Source of the DNA: Adenophora triphylla var. japonica
Lineage: Eukaryota > Streptophyta > Magnoliopsida > Asterales > Campanulaceae
Direction of reading: 5' to 3'
DNA length: 64,000 nt
NCBI GenBank assembly: GCA_022495995.1
Contig: JAFEMH010001349.1
Span: 248,001 to 312,000 of the forward strand
Below, piece by piece: positions 43,008 to 53,010 of the stretch. The notes under the pieces were generated by a model. It made no database searches and was not told where the DNA came from. It worked only from the letters and a program-made list of their open reading frames with translations. A program made the translations under genes and the position numbers. The first letter of the stretch is position 1. Every line of letters starts with the position of its first letter.

Positions 43008-43757
43008 CTATTCCCTAAACCCTAAGTCGTATACCTATACCTTATCCCTTATACCCTAACTCTATTCCCTAAACCCTAATTCGTATACCTATACATTATA
43101 CTCCCTCCGTCCCAATAAGAGCTGCCCAAATTTTTTTGTGCACGCAAATTAATAAAATGAGGGGAAAGTAAAAATGTTGTGAGTGTAATTTGAAAATAGG
43201 AGAGAGAATGAGTGGAGGGAATAATAAATTATAATAGTGTTGTGAGTATTAAAATAATGTAGGAGAGAGAATGAGTGGAGGGAATAGTAAAGATTCCTTT
43301 GCCAAAAAAGGAAAGAGGAAGCTATTAACGGGACACTCAAAATGGCAAAATGGGAAGCTACTATTTGGACGGAGGGAGTATACCTTATACCCTATACCCT
43401 AAACCTTATACCCTAAACCCTAAACCCTAACCCCTAAATTCTATACCCTAAACCCTAAACCCTAAATCCTATACCCTATACCCTATACCCTAAACCCTAA
43501 ACCCTAAACCCTATACCCTAACCCTTATACATTATACCCTATACCCTATACCCTAAACCCTATGCCCTAAACCCTAAACCCTAACCCCTAAATCCTATAC
43601 CATATACCCTAAACCTTAAACCCTAACCCCTAAACCCTAAACCCTAAATCCTATACCCTATACCCTAAATCCTATATCCTAAACCATAAACCCTATACCC
43701 TATACCCTAACCCTTATACATTATACCCTAAATCCTATACCCTAAACCCTAACCCCT
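43008..43757. repeat. Telomere-like array, left block (interrupted by a MITE)
   Basis: Mixed CCCTAAA and CCCTATA units with CCCCTAAA, TCCTATA and CCTTATA variants. Starts ~43008, is broken by the MITE at 43101-43378, and ends at the LINE. It is degenerate and inside a transposon, so it is not a chromosome end. Confidence 0.88.
43101..43378. mobile_element. Stowaway MITE inside the telomere-like array
   Basis: CTCCCTCCGTCCCAATAAGA and the inverted TTTGGACGGAGGGAG with TA on both sides, 278 bp. Confidence 0.92.
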
Positions 43758-43805
43758 AATTCCGGCCAGTGCGTGTTTCGTCATTCCGGCCAAATTTCGG
43801 CGCCG

Positions 43806-45710
43806 ATGGCCAAGCCACTGGACTTAAATGATCCGGCGACCTTCCCAAACACAATCCCTACCTTCAATCCAAACATTAACCCCGGAATCATCAATTCGCA
43901 GGAGAATTTGAATCATCCGCAACTGGCGAAACGAAATTTTTCCTCCGTCAATTTCTCGCCGGCGATGGCCAAATCAACAGATATAAACAACCTGGTTTTG
44001 CTCGCGAATGTCATACCTACCTCTACCACAAGTGGAACGAAACAATTTACAAATTTGGGAAATCAATTTGAGCCAAATCAAACTTCGGCACATTCTTATG
44101 CTCGTGTTGTTCGGGGCTCATTGTCATCATTCAATGGCGTTAAAGGAGTCCTAGGATATGAGAGATTACCTCCTAGGAGGAAGATGAAGGTTGAGAACAA
44201 GCCAGCAATTATTTTCTCAAATCTGGAATTAATGGCAGCCAACAGCAAATTGCAGCATTCTATGGTTTTGAAATTCTCATCAGGTAGGCCCACTATTCTT
44301 CAAATTCATGAGCATATTAAACAAATTTGGAAGTTGAATGGAGAATTTGTTGTAAGTTTAATTGACCCTCGACATGTTGGTGTGTATATTGAAAATGAGG
44401 ATGATTTAAGGTTAGCCTTGTCCAAGGAATCTCATATCATAAACAAATGCATGTATCGAGCTTTTAGATGGACTCCTGATTTTAATTTGAAGGAGGAAAA
44501 TCCAGTTGTAGCAGTTTGGATTAGGCTTCCTGGTATTCCTTGGGCATTCTATAATGGAGCTCTTCTTGAATGCATAGGAAATGAACTTGGGAGATTTTTG
44601 AGAGTGGATAACAGAACATTGGGATTGACTAACCAATTATATGCTAGAATGTGTGTGGAGATAGATGTATCAAAGCCTCTTGAAACTGAAGTGTGGATAG
44701 GTGAGTCCAAAGACAATGGTTTTTGGCAGAAGGTTCAATATGAAGGCAATATTGCCTATTGTAGTGGATGTGGTTTGCTTGGTCACTTACTTGGGACCTG
44801 CAGAAAGGCTAATGGGAGGACTGTTTATGGTAAAACAAAATGGTTTAAGGGGCAACAAGAGAAAGCTGAAGGAAAAAAACCAATGAACAATGAAGGAGGA
44901 AACAAAGTGGAATACAAAGACAAACAAACTTGGATACAAATAGAGAGGAAAAATGATAAGGAGGCTTCTTCTAGCAATCTAAGAGATCATTTAGATGTGG
45001 TTGGAAAGGTGATTGAACAAAAGGAAGATACAAGGAATAATCTGGAAGAACAACTTCAAATTGGAGGCAAAAATATGTCAGGTTTGGGGAAAATAACAGA
45101 AGAAGAGAAAAAAGATGGGAAAATTTCAGGAAATAACAGTGAGCAAGCTGAGACATTAGGGATGGAATACTTTGAAACTGTAGTGGAAAGAGGAAAGAGT
45201 GAAGATAATAATGATGGGGAAATGAAATCAACATCAGCAGTAGTGAATCTTGAAACTACAATGGGCAGTGAAAGTCCAATTGGTAGTGAAGAGTTATCAA
45301 ATCAGAAAGTGGAAAATCAGCCTGCAAACCCAATTACTGATGAATTAGAAAGGATCCTCTTCTTGCAAATGCATGACAAGGAAATGGAAATAACTAGTCA
45401 ATCTGAGAAGGCTGCTGTTTGTAGGGAGAATGAATCAATAAATACAAAGGGTTTGCAACAGAGTAAGCAGGTCAGTCAACAAAAAAGAGGGAGGAAAGGT
45501 TCGGATGTTTGTAATCTGAATAAAGCAAACTCTTGGCATACTAGTAACACATTTGGGATGCTCTCTGATGAAGGAGAGGAGAGTACAGCTAGGACGAGGT
45601 GTAATGAAGAGGTGGATAATGGTATATCTGAGGAGGAAATTAAAAATAAAAAGAAAATCAAAATGAAGAAGATGATGAAGAATATCAAATCCCAGTCACA
45701 AGGAATATGA
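43806..45710 (+). CDS. LINE ORF1: DUF4283 and CCHC zinc-knuckle protein
   Basis: An open frame with no internal stop. The first ATG is 43806 (MAKPLDLND), giving 634 residues; an upstream in-frame GTG at 43773 is less likely. Residues ~125-225 match the DUF4283 domain of plant LINE ORF1 proteins (LKFSSGRPTILQIHEHIKQIW, YIENEDDLRLAL, FRWTPDFN). A DUF4283-linked region follows (VAVWIRLPGIPWAFYN, GNELGRFLRVD, YARMCVEIDVSKPLETEVWI). The zinc knuckle CSGCGLLGHLLGTC (C-x2-C-x4-H-x4-C) lies at ~319-332. The last 300 residues are charged and low in complexity. ORF1 proteins coat LINE RNA. The intact frame suggests a young insertion or recent constraint. Confidence 0.85.
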   Translation: MAKPLDLNDPATFPNTIPTFNPNINPGIINSQENLNHPQLAKRNFSSVNFSPAMAKSTDINNLVLLANVIPTSTTSGTKQFTNLGNQFEPNQTSAHSYARVVRGSLSSFNGVKGVLGYERLPPRRKMKVENKPAIIFSNLELMAANSKLQHSMVLKFSSGRPTILQIHEHIKQIWKLNGEFVVSLIDPRHVGVYIENEDDLRLALSKESHIINKCMYRAFRWTPDFNLKEENPVVAVWIRLPGIPWAFYNGALLECIGNELGRFLRVDNRTLGLTNQLYARMCVEIDVSKPLETEVWIGESKDNGFWQKVQYEGNIAYCSGCGLLGHLLGTCRKANGRTVYGKTKWFKGQQEKAEGKKPMNNEGGNKVEYKDKQTWIQIERKNDKEASSSNLRDHLDVVGKVIEQKEDTRNNLEEQLQIGGKNMSGLGKITEEEKKDGKISGNNSEQAETLGMEYFETVVERGKSEDNNDGEMKSTSAVVNLETTMGSESPIGSEELSNQKVENQPANPITDELERILFLQMHDKEMEITSQSEKAAVCRENESINTKGLQQSKQVSQQKRGRKGSDVCNLNKANSWHTSNTFGMLSDEGEESTARTRCNEEVDNGISEEEIKNKKKIKMKKMMKNIKSQSQGI

Positions 45711-45777
45711 AGAAAAAGAATAAATCTAAACCTCAAGCAAAAAAGGATAGATCAAAAGGATTGGGAAAGATTTTACA

Positions 45778-46470
45778 ATGACTCAGGTAAATCAATTTCT
45801 TTTTCTGCAATTTAGCTGCTGGCAGCCTGTTGTTTGCTTGGTTATGTGGAATATATTTGGGAAGTGGAGAATTCGTGATCCTAAATGGATTTTCAAGTGT
45901 TCTAGAGTGCCAATTTTGCTGTTTGAAATAGTCAAGGATAATGTTCAATATGCTGTTGGGTTCAGTTGGCAGCATTATTCTGGTTGTTGGCAGTTATATT
46001 GGTTGTTTGTTGATGTTTGGGGTTATTCTATAGCTACTTTGATCAATATGCATGAGCCTTCAGTTTTGTTTTTACAAGCTGAAGTGGTGAAGAATATTGG
46101 GCATCAGTTCAATTCAGTTTTGTTGAGGCAGCAGTATATTCCTTATTGTTTACTGTTATGGAACAATTGTTGGTTAAATGTTGTTGGTTGTTGGTATATT
46201 TGGTCTGATGGAGATAGATTTCATGATCTGAGTTGGATGGTGGCTGTTTTGGATCTTTGTTTTGGTTGGTATTGCTTTTATACAGATCATTGGGTGGTTG
46301 ATTTGTTGAATCTTTGGAATTCCAATCATGTTGCTCAAGAAAGATATACAGTTCATGGGGTGAATGTTGATAGAAGTTCATTGGTAAGTAAATGTGTGAG
46401 TAGCAATTGGTTTTGTTTGCTTCAGTTTGCTGGTAGGTTGATAATTGATCATTTGGTAATGATTCCATGA
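45778..46470 (+). CDS. Unrecognised 230-residue Trp/Cys-rich frame after LINE ORF1
   Basis: Starts at ATG 45778, just after ORF1. The beginning (CLVMWNIFGKWRIRDPKWI) faintly recalls the start of LINE ORF2, which usually reads W-N-x-R-G-x-G, but no endonuclease residues follow. The strand is GT-rich, which favours Trp, Cys, Val and Leu by chance. Could be an eroded ORF2 start or non-coding. Confidence 0.25.
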   Translation: MTQVNQFLFLQFSCWQPVVCLVMWNIFGKWRIRDPKWIFKCSRVPILLFEIVKDNVQYAVGFSWQHYSGCWQLYWLFVDVWGYSIATLINMHEPSVLFLQAEVVKNIGHQFNSVLLRQQYIPYCLLLWNNCWLNVVGCWYIWSDGDRFHDLSWMVAVLDLCFGWYCFYTDHWVVDLLNLWNSNHVAQERYTVHGVNVDRSSLVSKCVSSNWFCLLQFAGRLIIDHLVMIP

Positions 46471-46539
46471 ATTTTTGGAAAGTGTATAGGCTGGTGTTGC
46501 TTGGTTCAGCTGATTGTTTTCAGTTATTGGCCTCAGTTT

Positions 46540-46805
46540 AATTGCGGTTTTGATTGAGATTTTGGTTGCGGTTAGATCAAATGCGGTTGACAGGTTGAAG
46601 TTGGTTTGGCTGAGGTTTCAGCTGGATGGTAGCGGTTTGAATTGGGGGAAAATTGTTTTGATTGCGGTTTTAGAGCCAGTTTGTTTGGCTGCGGTTGTAA
46701 TCATAATTGGCCTGTTGCAATTTATTTTGGATGCGGTTTTAGACGTGGTCATGCTAAAGGCGATATTGTTTGAGGCGGTTTTGGGTATTGTTTGCGGTTG
46801 CACAG
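46540..46805 (+). repeat. GCGGTT motif cluster in the LINE
   Basis: TGCGGTT or close forms (TTGCGGTTTTG, ATGCGGTTG, AGGCGGTTTTG) occur about nine times in 265 bp, irregularly spaced. An open frame (46514-47101) crosses it without known domains. Confidence 0.7.
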
Positions 46806-47114
46806 ATATTGTAGCTGGTGGGAACAGGGAGTGTTATTGTATAGAAATCTATTGCAAGTTTATATGTAGAGTTGGATATAGCATTTGGGGTGGTTGGAAA
46901 AGAGGTATAGAGATAGATAAAAATGTGACTAGTTGTTATAGGGATATAGAAAGGTTTAAGCTTTTCATTTTCATAAGTTGTTGTAATAGTATAGAGTTAA
47001 GGTCCGGCTTCATCTCACTCATAGAAGTGATTGGTTGTCCCCCTTGTGTAATCAATTTTGATATTAATAAAATCCTCTCAGGTACCGTCCTAGTTACCTA
47101 AAAAAAAAAAAAAC

Positions 47115-47480
47115 CTCTAAACCCTAAATCCTATACCCTATACCCTAAATCCTATATCATATACCCTAAACCATAAACCCTATACCCTAACCCTTATACA
47201 TTATACCCTAAACCTTATGCCCTAAACCCTAAACCCTATACCCTAAACCCTATACCCTAAATTCTAAACCCTAAACCCTAAACCCTAAATCCTAAACCCT
47301 AACCCCTAAACCCTAAATTCTATACCCTATACCCCAAATCCTATACCTTAAACCCTAAACCCTAAACCGTAACCCCTAAACCCTAAATCCTATACCCTAT
47401 ACCCTAAACCCTAAACCCTAACCCCTAACCCCTAAATCCTATACCCTATACCCTAAATCCTATACCCTATACCCTAAACC
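47115..47480. repeat. Telomere-like array, right block
   Basis: Continuation of the CCCTAAA/CCCTATA array beyond the LINE tail, same unit mix as 43380-43757. Confidence 0.88.
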
Positions 47481-49490
47481 CTAAACAAATGAAAGTATAT
47501 AGAAGAAAAGTCAAAAGAGGGACGGACTACCCTATATTTATTTTATTTTATTTTTTAAAATTTTTATTGACTAGAAAATAATATTTTAGCCATTGCTAAT
47601 TAGTGGCTTTTTTAAGAAAAAATTATATAAAAAAAGATAGAAAAAAACTAAACAAATGAAAGTATATAGAAGAAAAGTCAAAAGAGGGACGGACTACCCT
47701 ATATTTATTTTTTATTTTTTTTTTAAATTTTTTATTGACTAGAAAATAATATTTTAGCCTTTGCTAATTAGTGATTTTTTTAAGAAAAAGTTATTTAAAA
47801 AAAGATAGAAAAAAACTAAACAAATGAAAGTATATAGAAGAAAAGTCAAAAGAGGGACGGACTACCCTATATTTATTTTTATTTTTTTAAAATTTTTTAT
47901 TGACTAGAAAATAATATTTTAGCCTTTGTTAATTAGCGGTTTTTTTAGAAAAAGTTATATAAAAAAAGATAGAAAAAAACTAAACAAATGAAAGTATATA
48001 GAAGAAAAGTCAAAAGAGGGACAGACTACCCTATATATTTTTTTTTTTTTAAAAAAAATTTATTGACTAGAAAATAATATTTTAGCCTTTGTTAATTAGT
48101 GATTTTTTTTAGAAAAAATTATATGAAAAAAGATAGAAAAAACTAAACAAATGAAAGTATATAGAAGAAAAGTCAAAAGAGGGACGGACTACCCTATATT
48201 TATTTTTTATTTTTTTAAAATTTTTTATTGACTAGAAAATAATATTTTAGCCTTTGTTAATTTGTGGTTTTTTTAAGAAAAAGTTATACAAAAAAAGATA
48301 GAAAAAAACTAAACAAATGAAAGTATATAGAAGAAAAGTCAAAAGAGGGACGGACTACCATATATTTATTTTTTATTTTTTTAAAAAATTTTTATTGACT
48401 AGAAAATAATATTTTATAGCCTTTGTTAATTAGTTGTTTTTTAAGAAAAAGTTATATAAAAAGGACAGAAAAAAACTAAACAAATTACTTAAGTATATAG
48501 AAGAAAAGTCAAAAGAGGGACGGACTACCCTATATTTATCTTTTATTTTTTAAAAAAAAATTATTGAATAGAAAATAATATTTTAGACTTTGTTAATAAG
48601 TGGTTTTTTTAGAAAAAGTTATAGAAAAAAAGATAGAAAAAAACTAAACAAATGAAAGTATATAGAAGAAAAGTCAAAAGAGGGACGGACTACACTATAT
48701 TTATTTTTTATTTTTTAAAGTTTTTTTATTAAATATAAAATAATATTTTATCCTTTGTTAATTAGTGATTTTTTTAAGAAAAAGTTATATAAAAAAGATA
48801 GAAAAAAACTAAACAAATGAAAGTATATAGAAGAAAAGTCAAAAGAGGGACGGACTATCCTATATTTATTTTTTATTTTTTAAAAAAGTTTTTATTGACT
48901 AGAAAATAATATTTTATACTTTGTTAATTAGTGATTTTTTTTATAAAAAATATAGAAAAAAACTAAACAAATGAAAGTATATAGAAGAAAATTCAAAAGA
49001 GGGACGGACTACCCTATATTTTTTTTTATTTTTTTAAAATTTTTTTATTGACTAGAAAATAATATTTTAGCCTTTGTTAATTAGTGGTTTTTTTAAGAAA
49101 AATTTATATAAAAAAAATAGAAAAAAAACTAAATAAATGAAAGTATATAGAAGAAAAGTCAAAAGAGGGACGGACTACCCTATATTTATTTTTTATTTTT
49201 AAAAAAAATTTATTGACTAGAAAATAATATTTTAGACTTTGTTAATTAGTGGTTTTTTTAATAAAAAGTTATATAAAAAAAAGATAGAAAAAAAACTAAA
49301 CAAATGAAAGTATATAGAAGAAAAGTCAAAAGAGGGACGGACTATCCTATATTTATTATTTTTTATTTTTTTTATTGACTAGAAAATAATTTTTTAGAAT
49401 TTGTTAATTAGTAGTTTTTTTTAGAAAAAGTTATATAAAAAAATATATAAAAAAACTAAACAAATAAAAGTATATAGAAGAAAAGTCAAA
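47480..49490. repeat. ~166-bp satellite-like tandem array (about 12 copies)
   Basis: Unit contains AACAAATGAAAGTATATAGA, AGTCAAAAGAGGGACGGACT, ATTGACTAGAAAATAATATT and a TTTTTTAAGAAAAAGTTATA stretch. Unit starts by eye: 47483, 47652, 47820, 47988, 48145, 48312, 48482, 48649, 48816, 48967, 49134, 49300, 49459. Length varies 150-170 through A/T runs. No ORF. Confidence 0.95.
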
Positions 49491-49945
49491 TTTAGAGACA
49501 GATACTAAATCTGTCTCTAAATTTTAGAGACAGATGTTGAATCTGTCACTAAATTAGAGACGAATTCAAAAATTTGTCTCTAAATTAGAGACGGATTCAA
49601 AAATCTGTCTCTAAATTAGAAACGGAATAAAATTTGTCTCTAATTTAGAGACAGATTCAACATCAGTCTCTAAAGTTTAGAGACGGATTCTGTATCTGTC
49701 TCTAATTTAGAGACGGATTCTAAAGACAGATACAAAACCCGTCTCTAAAATTTAGAGACGGATGTTGATTTCGTCTCTAATTTAGAGACGAATTCTGAAT
49801 CCGTCTCTAATTTAGAGACGGATTCTGAATCCGTCTCTAAATTAGAGACGGATTCTAAATTCGTCTCTAATTTTTGGGTCTGTCTCTAATCTGTCTCAAA
49901 ATTAGCTACAGACTCCGTCCGTTCTAATTTTCCGTCTCTATTTTC
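49490..49945. repeat. Right subterminal repeats of the CACTA element
   Basis: About 18 alternating copies of TTAGAGACGGATTC-type motifs and their complements, forming many short hairpins such as GAGACGGATTCTGAATCCGT. Confidence 0.9.
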
Positions 49946-49966
49946 GGTTTTCCTTGTAGTGCTTTT

Positions 49967-51304
49967 TTAGAGTGTAAAGTCTCTCAAAATCAATGGCCTT
50001 GGTGAAAAGTTAGCCAACTGTTTTTCAGTTCTAATAGGATTTAGGCTAAAAAAGTTATGCTCAATAAGGTCTCGAATAAAATGATGTCTAATGTATTCGT
50101 GTTTAGTGCGAGAGTGCTTAACAGGATTTTTTGAAATGTCTATAGCACTTAGATTGTCACAAAAGACAATTAACACATTACTTTTATGTCAGTGATCCTT
50201 AACCATCTTATTCATCCAAAATAATTGAGAGCAACATCTGCCTATAAATTGAAAAGCATAGTTTTGATTGTACCAAGAGACCATGTTATTTTCAAGATAA
50301 AAACAACCCCCAATTTTACTCTTCAATTCATTTGTACCCCACTCATCTTTTACTATTTCAACAATTTTGGGCTCAAGATGAGATAAATAATGACAAACAC
50401 TTACCTCGGGTAACACAGAAGATGTCCAGTTTAGGCCAGCAGAGTCTTTGAAATTGACTCTAGCCTTCGGTTTGGTGCTTACCTTTGCATGCACGTCTCC
50501 AAGCACTTGTGAGATGGAATAGTCCATTTGTATTTTGCTTGAAATGTCTCCGGTCCTATCCATACTTGCTTCTACACTGTCTGAGCTGCTGGAAGATGTC
50601 TCTGAATCTGAACAACCATTAAATTCTGCTGATGTGAGCTGCAATGTGATCACATCACGGGGTACATCAGTCTTTTCTGCATTCTCTTGCTTTCTCTCCA
50701 GAATTTTCTGTTCAGATTCTTCATTGGCGGTCTCCAGCTTTTCAACAAAACCTATAACATCACAAAACGTAGAGCAATTGTCAGAAGTTTTAAATCCTTT
50801 AAAGACACAATGGTTTGTTTTATCAAAAACCTCACAGACTTGCTTATCAAATTTCACATGCATATCATCGTCACACAAATGACTAATGCTTATGAGATTG
50901 ACCTTAAGGCCTTCTACATGAAGAACATTATGAAGATTAGGTAGACCATCAACCCTCAAGGTTCCTTTACCAACAATCTTACCTTGGGCACCACCTCCAT
51001 ATTTCACAATTCCTCCATTCATAGGAGAATAATCAGACAGAAATTCAGTTGAACCTGTCATGTGCCTTGAGCACCCACTATCAAAATACCATGAGCTAGC
51101 AATGCTGCTCTTGAGAGAGGTAAAAACAACATTGCATTCCTCGCTCTTCTTTTCAACCCACACGAACTGACCTGTTTTCTGGCGATGTGAGCGGTGATGT
51201 GAGTGCATCCGGCCACTCATCCGAGGAACATCCTTTCCCAGATCGTGAATTCTTTTATAGCAAAATGGTCTTATGTGACCTGGTAAGAAGCAGTAGTGAC
51301 ACAC
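49967..51304 (-). pseudogene. Copia protease joined in frame to RNase H (integrase and RT deleted)
   Basis: The 371-residue frame 51304-50189 starts with a knuckle CHYCFLPGHIRPFC, then the protease active site WYFDSGCSRHMTG, then an acidic linker, then MDYSISQVLGDVHA, the conserved lead-in to copia reverse transcriptase. It jumps to GGCFYLENNMVSW and GRCCSQLFWMNKMVKDH, which are RNase H. A second frame (50176-49967) completes RNase H: FCDNLSAIDISKNPVKHSRT, then HEYIRHHFIRDLIE. Integrase and the reverse transcriptase body are gone, yet the join is in frame. The CACTA element cuts the sequence at 49961, next to the C-terminal end. Confidence 0.8.
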
Positions 51305-52952
51305 AAATCTCTTTTTCTTGGATGTGGTTTTAGAATTGTGAAAGATCTTAAGCTTTTAGGAACTCTCTCATTCTTTTGAAAAATTTGATTCAAAGCCGAG
51401 ACCAGTTTTTGAAAAATGACCCACATTAAGAACCTCATCAAGAGTTGCCTTTCCAGTATTCATTTTTTTCAAATGTTTTCTTGGCCCCTGTGAGTTCCGT
51501 TTTGGTCTTCTCAAGTTCAATGTCACGTTTTGTGAGCATGACCTCAAGTTTAGCTATTGAATTTTTTTGGTTGTCATTTTCAGTGAAAACTCTCTCAAGA
51601 TCAGATTTTAAGAAAGAAATTTCAGTTGAGAGTTTCACATTGACTTTTTCAAAAACATCAAGTTTTTCAATACGTTTTTGCCAATCGGTGAAAAGATCAG
51701 TGTATGCCTCATGAAGTTCCTCAAAATTACCATCACACTCCTCTTCATCCTATGGTTTTTCAGAAACAGAAGAATTAAAGCAGTTGAACACAGAGTCGGA
51801 AGATATGATGGTTGGTGTGACTACATCTGAAGTAACATCAGTAGGATGTCCGTGACTTAGAGACGAGATTTCAATGATTGCTAATTTTAGCGTTTCATCT
51901 TCGTCCTCACTGTCAATAAGGGTCGCACAAAAGCTCATTCCATTTTTCTTCAGAGTGTTAGCACATTCATTGGCATAGTGCCTAAAGCCTTTACAGGCTC
52001 TACATTGAATAGATTCAGATCTTTTCTTAGTAAAACTTCTAGGCTGTTTAAAAGTATTTCCAGTATCCTCCTCAGAATTTTCAAAAGTTGATGTGTTTTG
52101 GCTTTCTGATGGAAACTTGTTCTCCTTTTTGTTTTTTAATAATGATGTAAACCTTTTGGTGAGTAAAGTCATATCTTCAATTTTCAAATCAGAAATCTCT
52201 ATGTCTTTAGAGATTTCTACAATTTCTTTAGAAACTTTGGAGGCACTGGAAAGAACATCAGCAAGAGCAATACTTTCAGCCTTATGTTGTTGTTGAATAG
52301 ATGTGTTCATCTCAAACATGGTTAGTTTACCCACAAGAGTATCTAATTCCATGGTTGTTGTGTCATGTGCTTCTTCAATAGCAGCAATTTTAATATTAAA
52401 CTTATCAGTAACAGTTCTTAACATCTTGCTAACTAACCTAGCATTTGATATAGGCTCACCTAGGGAGAGACATTCATTTGAGATTTCTCTCAATTTAGCA
52501 GAATAGCTTTTTATGTCCTCAGTCTCATTCATCCTCAAGTTTTCAAACTTGGTCATGAGAATTCTCAACCTAGTAGCCTTTACACTATCATCACCTTCAC
52601 AATGACCTTGCAAAATATCCCAAGCTATTTTTGCTACATTTTGATTTATAACAAGTCTAAACATGTGTTCATCCACATGACTTGATATAGCACCAAGAGC
52701 CCTAGAATTATAATTAGCAAGGGTAATTTCAGTCGTAGTCCAGTCTTCCTCAGGTTTAAGTTTGTAGGATTTTTCGGAGGTTTCACCCACTACATCCTTG
52801 TTTTCAACCTTAGGAGGAGACCATGGGACAATAATACTAAGTCACGCCCTTTCATCAATTGCTTTGATGTAAAGACGTATCTTAGCTTTTCATAAAGCAT
52901 AATTAGTTCCATCCAAAACAGGAGGACGGTATTGATTCAAGTGTCCTTCCAT
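51305..52952 (-). pseudogene. Gag of the Sirevirus-like element
   Basis: Starts at ATG 52952 (MEGHLNQYRPPVLDG). Two in-frame TGA codons lie where the other copy has Trp (in the WKAK and RAWLS stretches, ~52893 and ~52845), so the long open part begins at 52790. It has the UBN2-type copia gag region, knuckle CRACKGFRHYANEC near 51990, and a coiled-coil stretch after a frame change (51638-51438: SDLERVFTENDNQK, KLEVMLTKRDIELEKTK). A second knuckle opens the next frame. Confidence 0.85.
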
Positions 52953-52996
52953 AATGACCACTCTTTCTTGGATCTCACTCAGTATAATCGAGTGGA

Positions 52997-53008
52997 GCTC
53001 TGATACCA
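52997..53008 (-). other. Primer binding site, initiator Met tRNA type
   Basis: Minus strand TGGTATCAGAGC two bases inside the 5' LTR, the usual copia primer site. Confidence 0.9.
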
Positions 53009-53010
53009 AT

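Larger units (their letters stand above)
43758..47114 (+). mobile_element. ORF1-only LINE (no reverse transcriptase)
   Basis: Begins after the array at ATTCCGGCC, encodes an ORF1-type nucleic-acid-binding protein, and ends in AATAAAATCC...TTACCT followed by a 14-A tail at 47101-47114, after which the telomere-like array resumes. The 1.4 kb between ORF1 and the tail has no endonuclease or reverse transcriptase motif. It compares in concept with ORF1-only LINE derivatives known in mammals (HAL1). Clear target duplications could not be read because the flanks are repetitive. Confidence 0.75.
40746..49961. mobile_element. CACTA element, non-autonomous, loaded with tandem repeats
   Basis: Ends CACTACAAGGAAAA at 40746 and its exact complement TTTTCCTTGTAGTG at 49948-49961. 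Subterminal regions are full of short inverted motifs: TAGCTACGG/CCGTAGCTA and GAGACAGA/TCTGTCTC on the left, GAGACGGATTC/GAATCCGTCTC on the right, as CACTA transposases need. No TNP1/TNP2-type ORF was found. The interior has a GA-rich region, two Stowaway MITEs, telomere-like arrays, a LINE and a satellite. The expected 3-bp duplication is not seen (GAT left, CTT right). Confidence 0.88.

Noticed and set aside
45778..46470. LINE endonuclease/reverse transcriptase ORF2
   Set aside because: Apart from a faint W-N-x-x-G start there are no endonuclease or RT motifs, and the GT-rich strand explains the open frame.
43008..47480. True telomere or chromosome end
   Set aside because: The repeats are degenerate, mixed with CCCTATA, short, and enclosed by CACTA ends with ordinary transposon DNA on both sides.
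47480..49490. Centromeric satellite array
   Set aside because: Unit size fits, but only ~12 copies exist and they are bounded by a transposon; no centromere claim can be made from this window.
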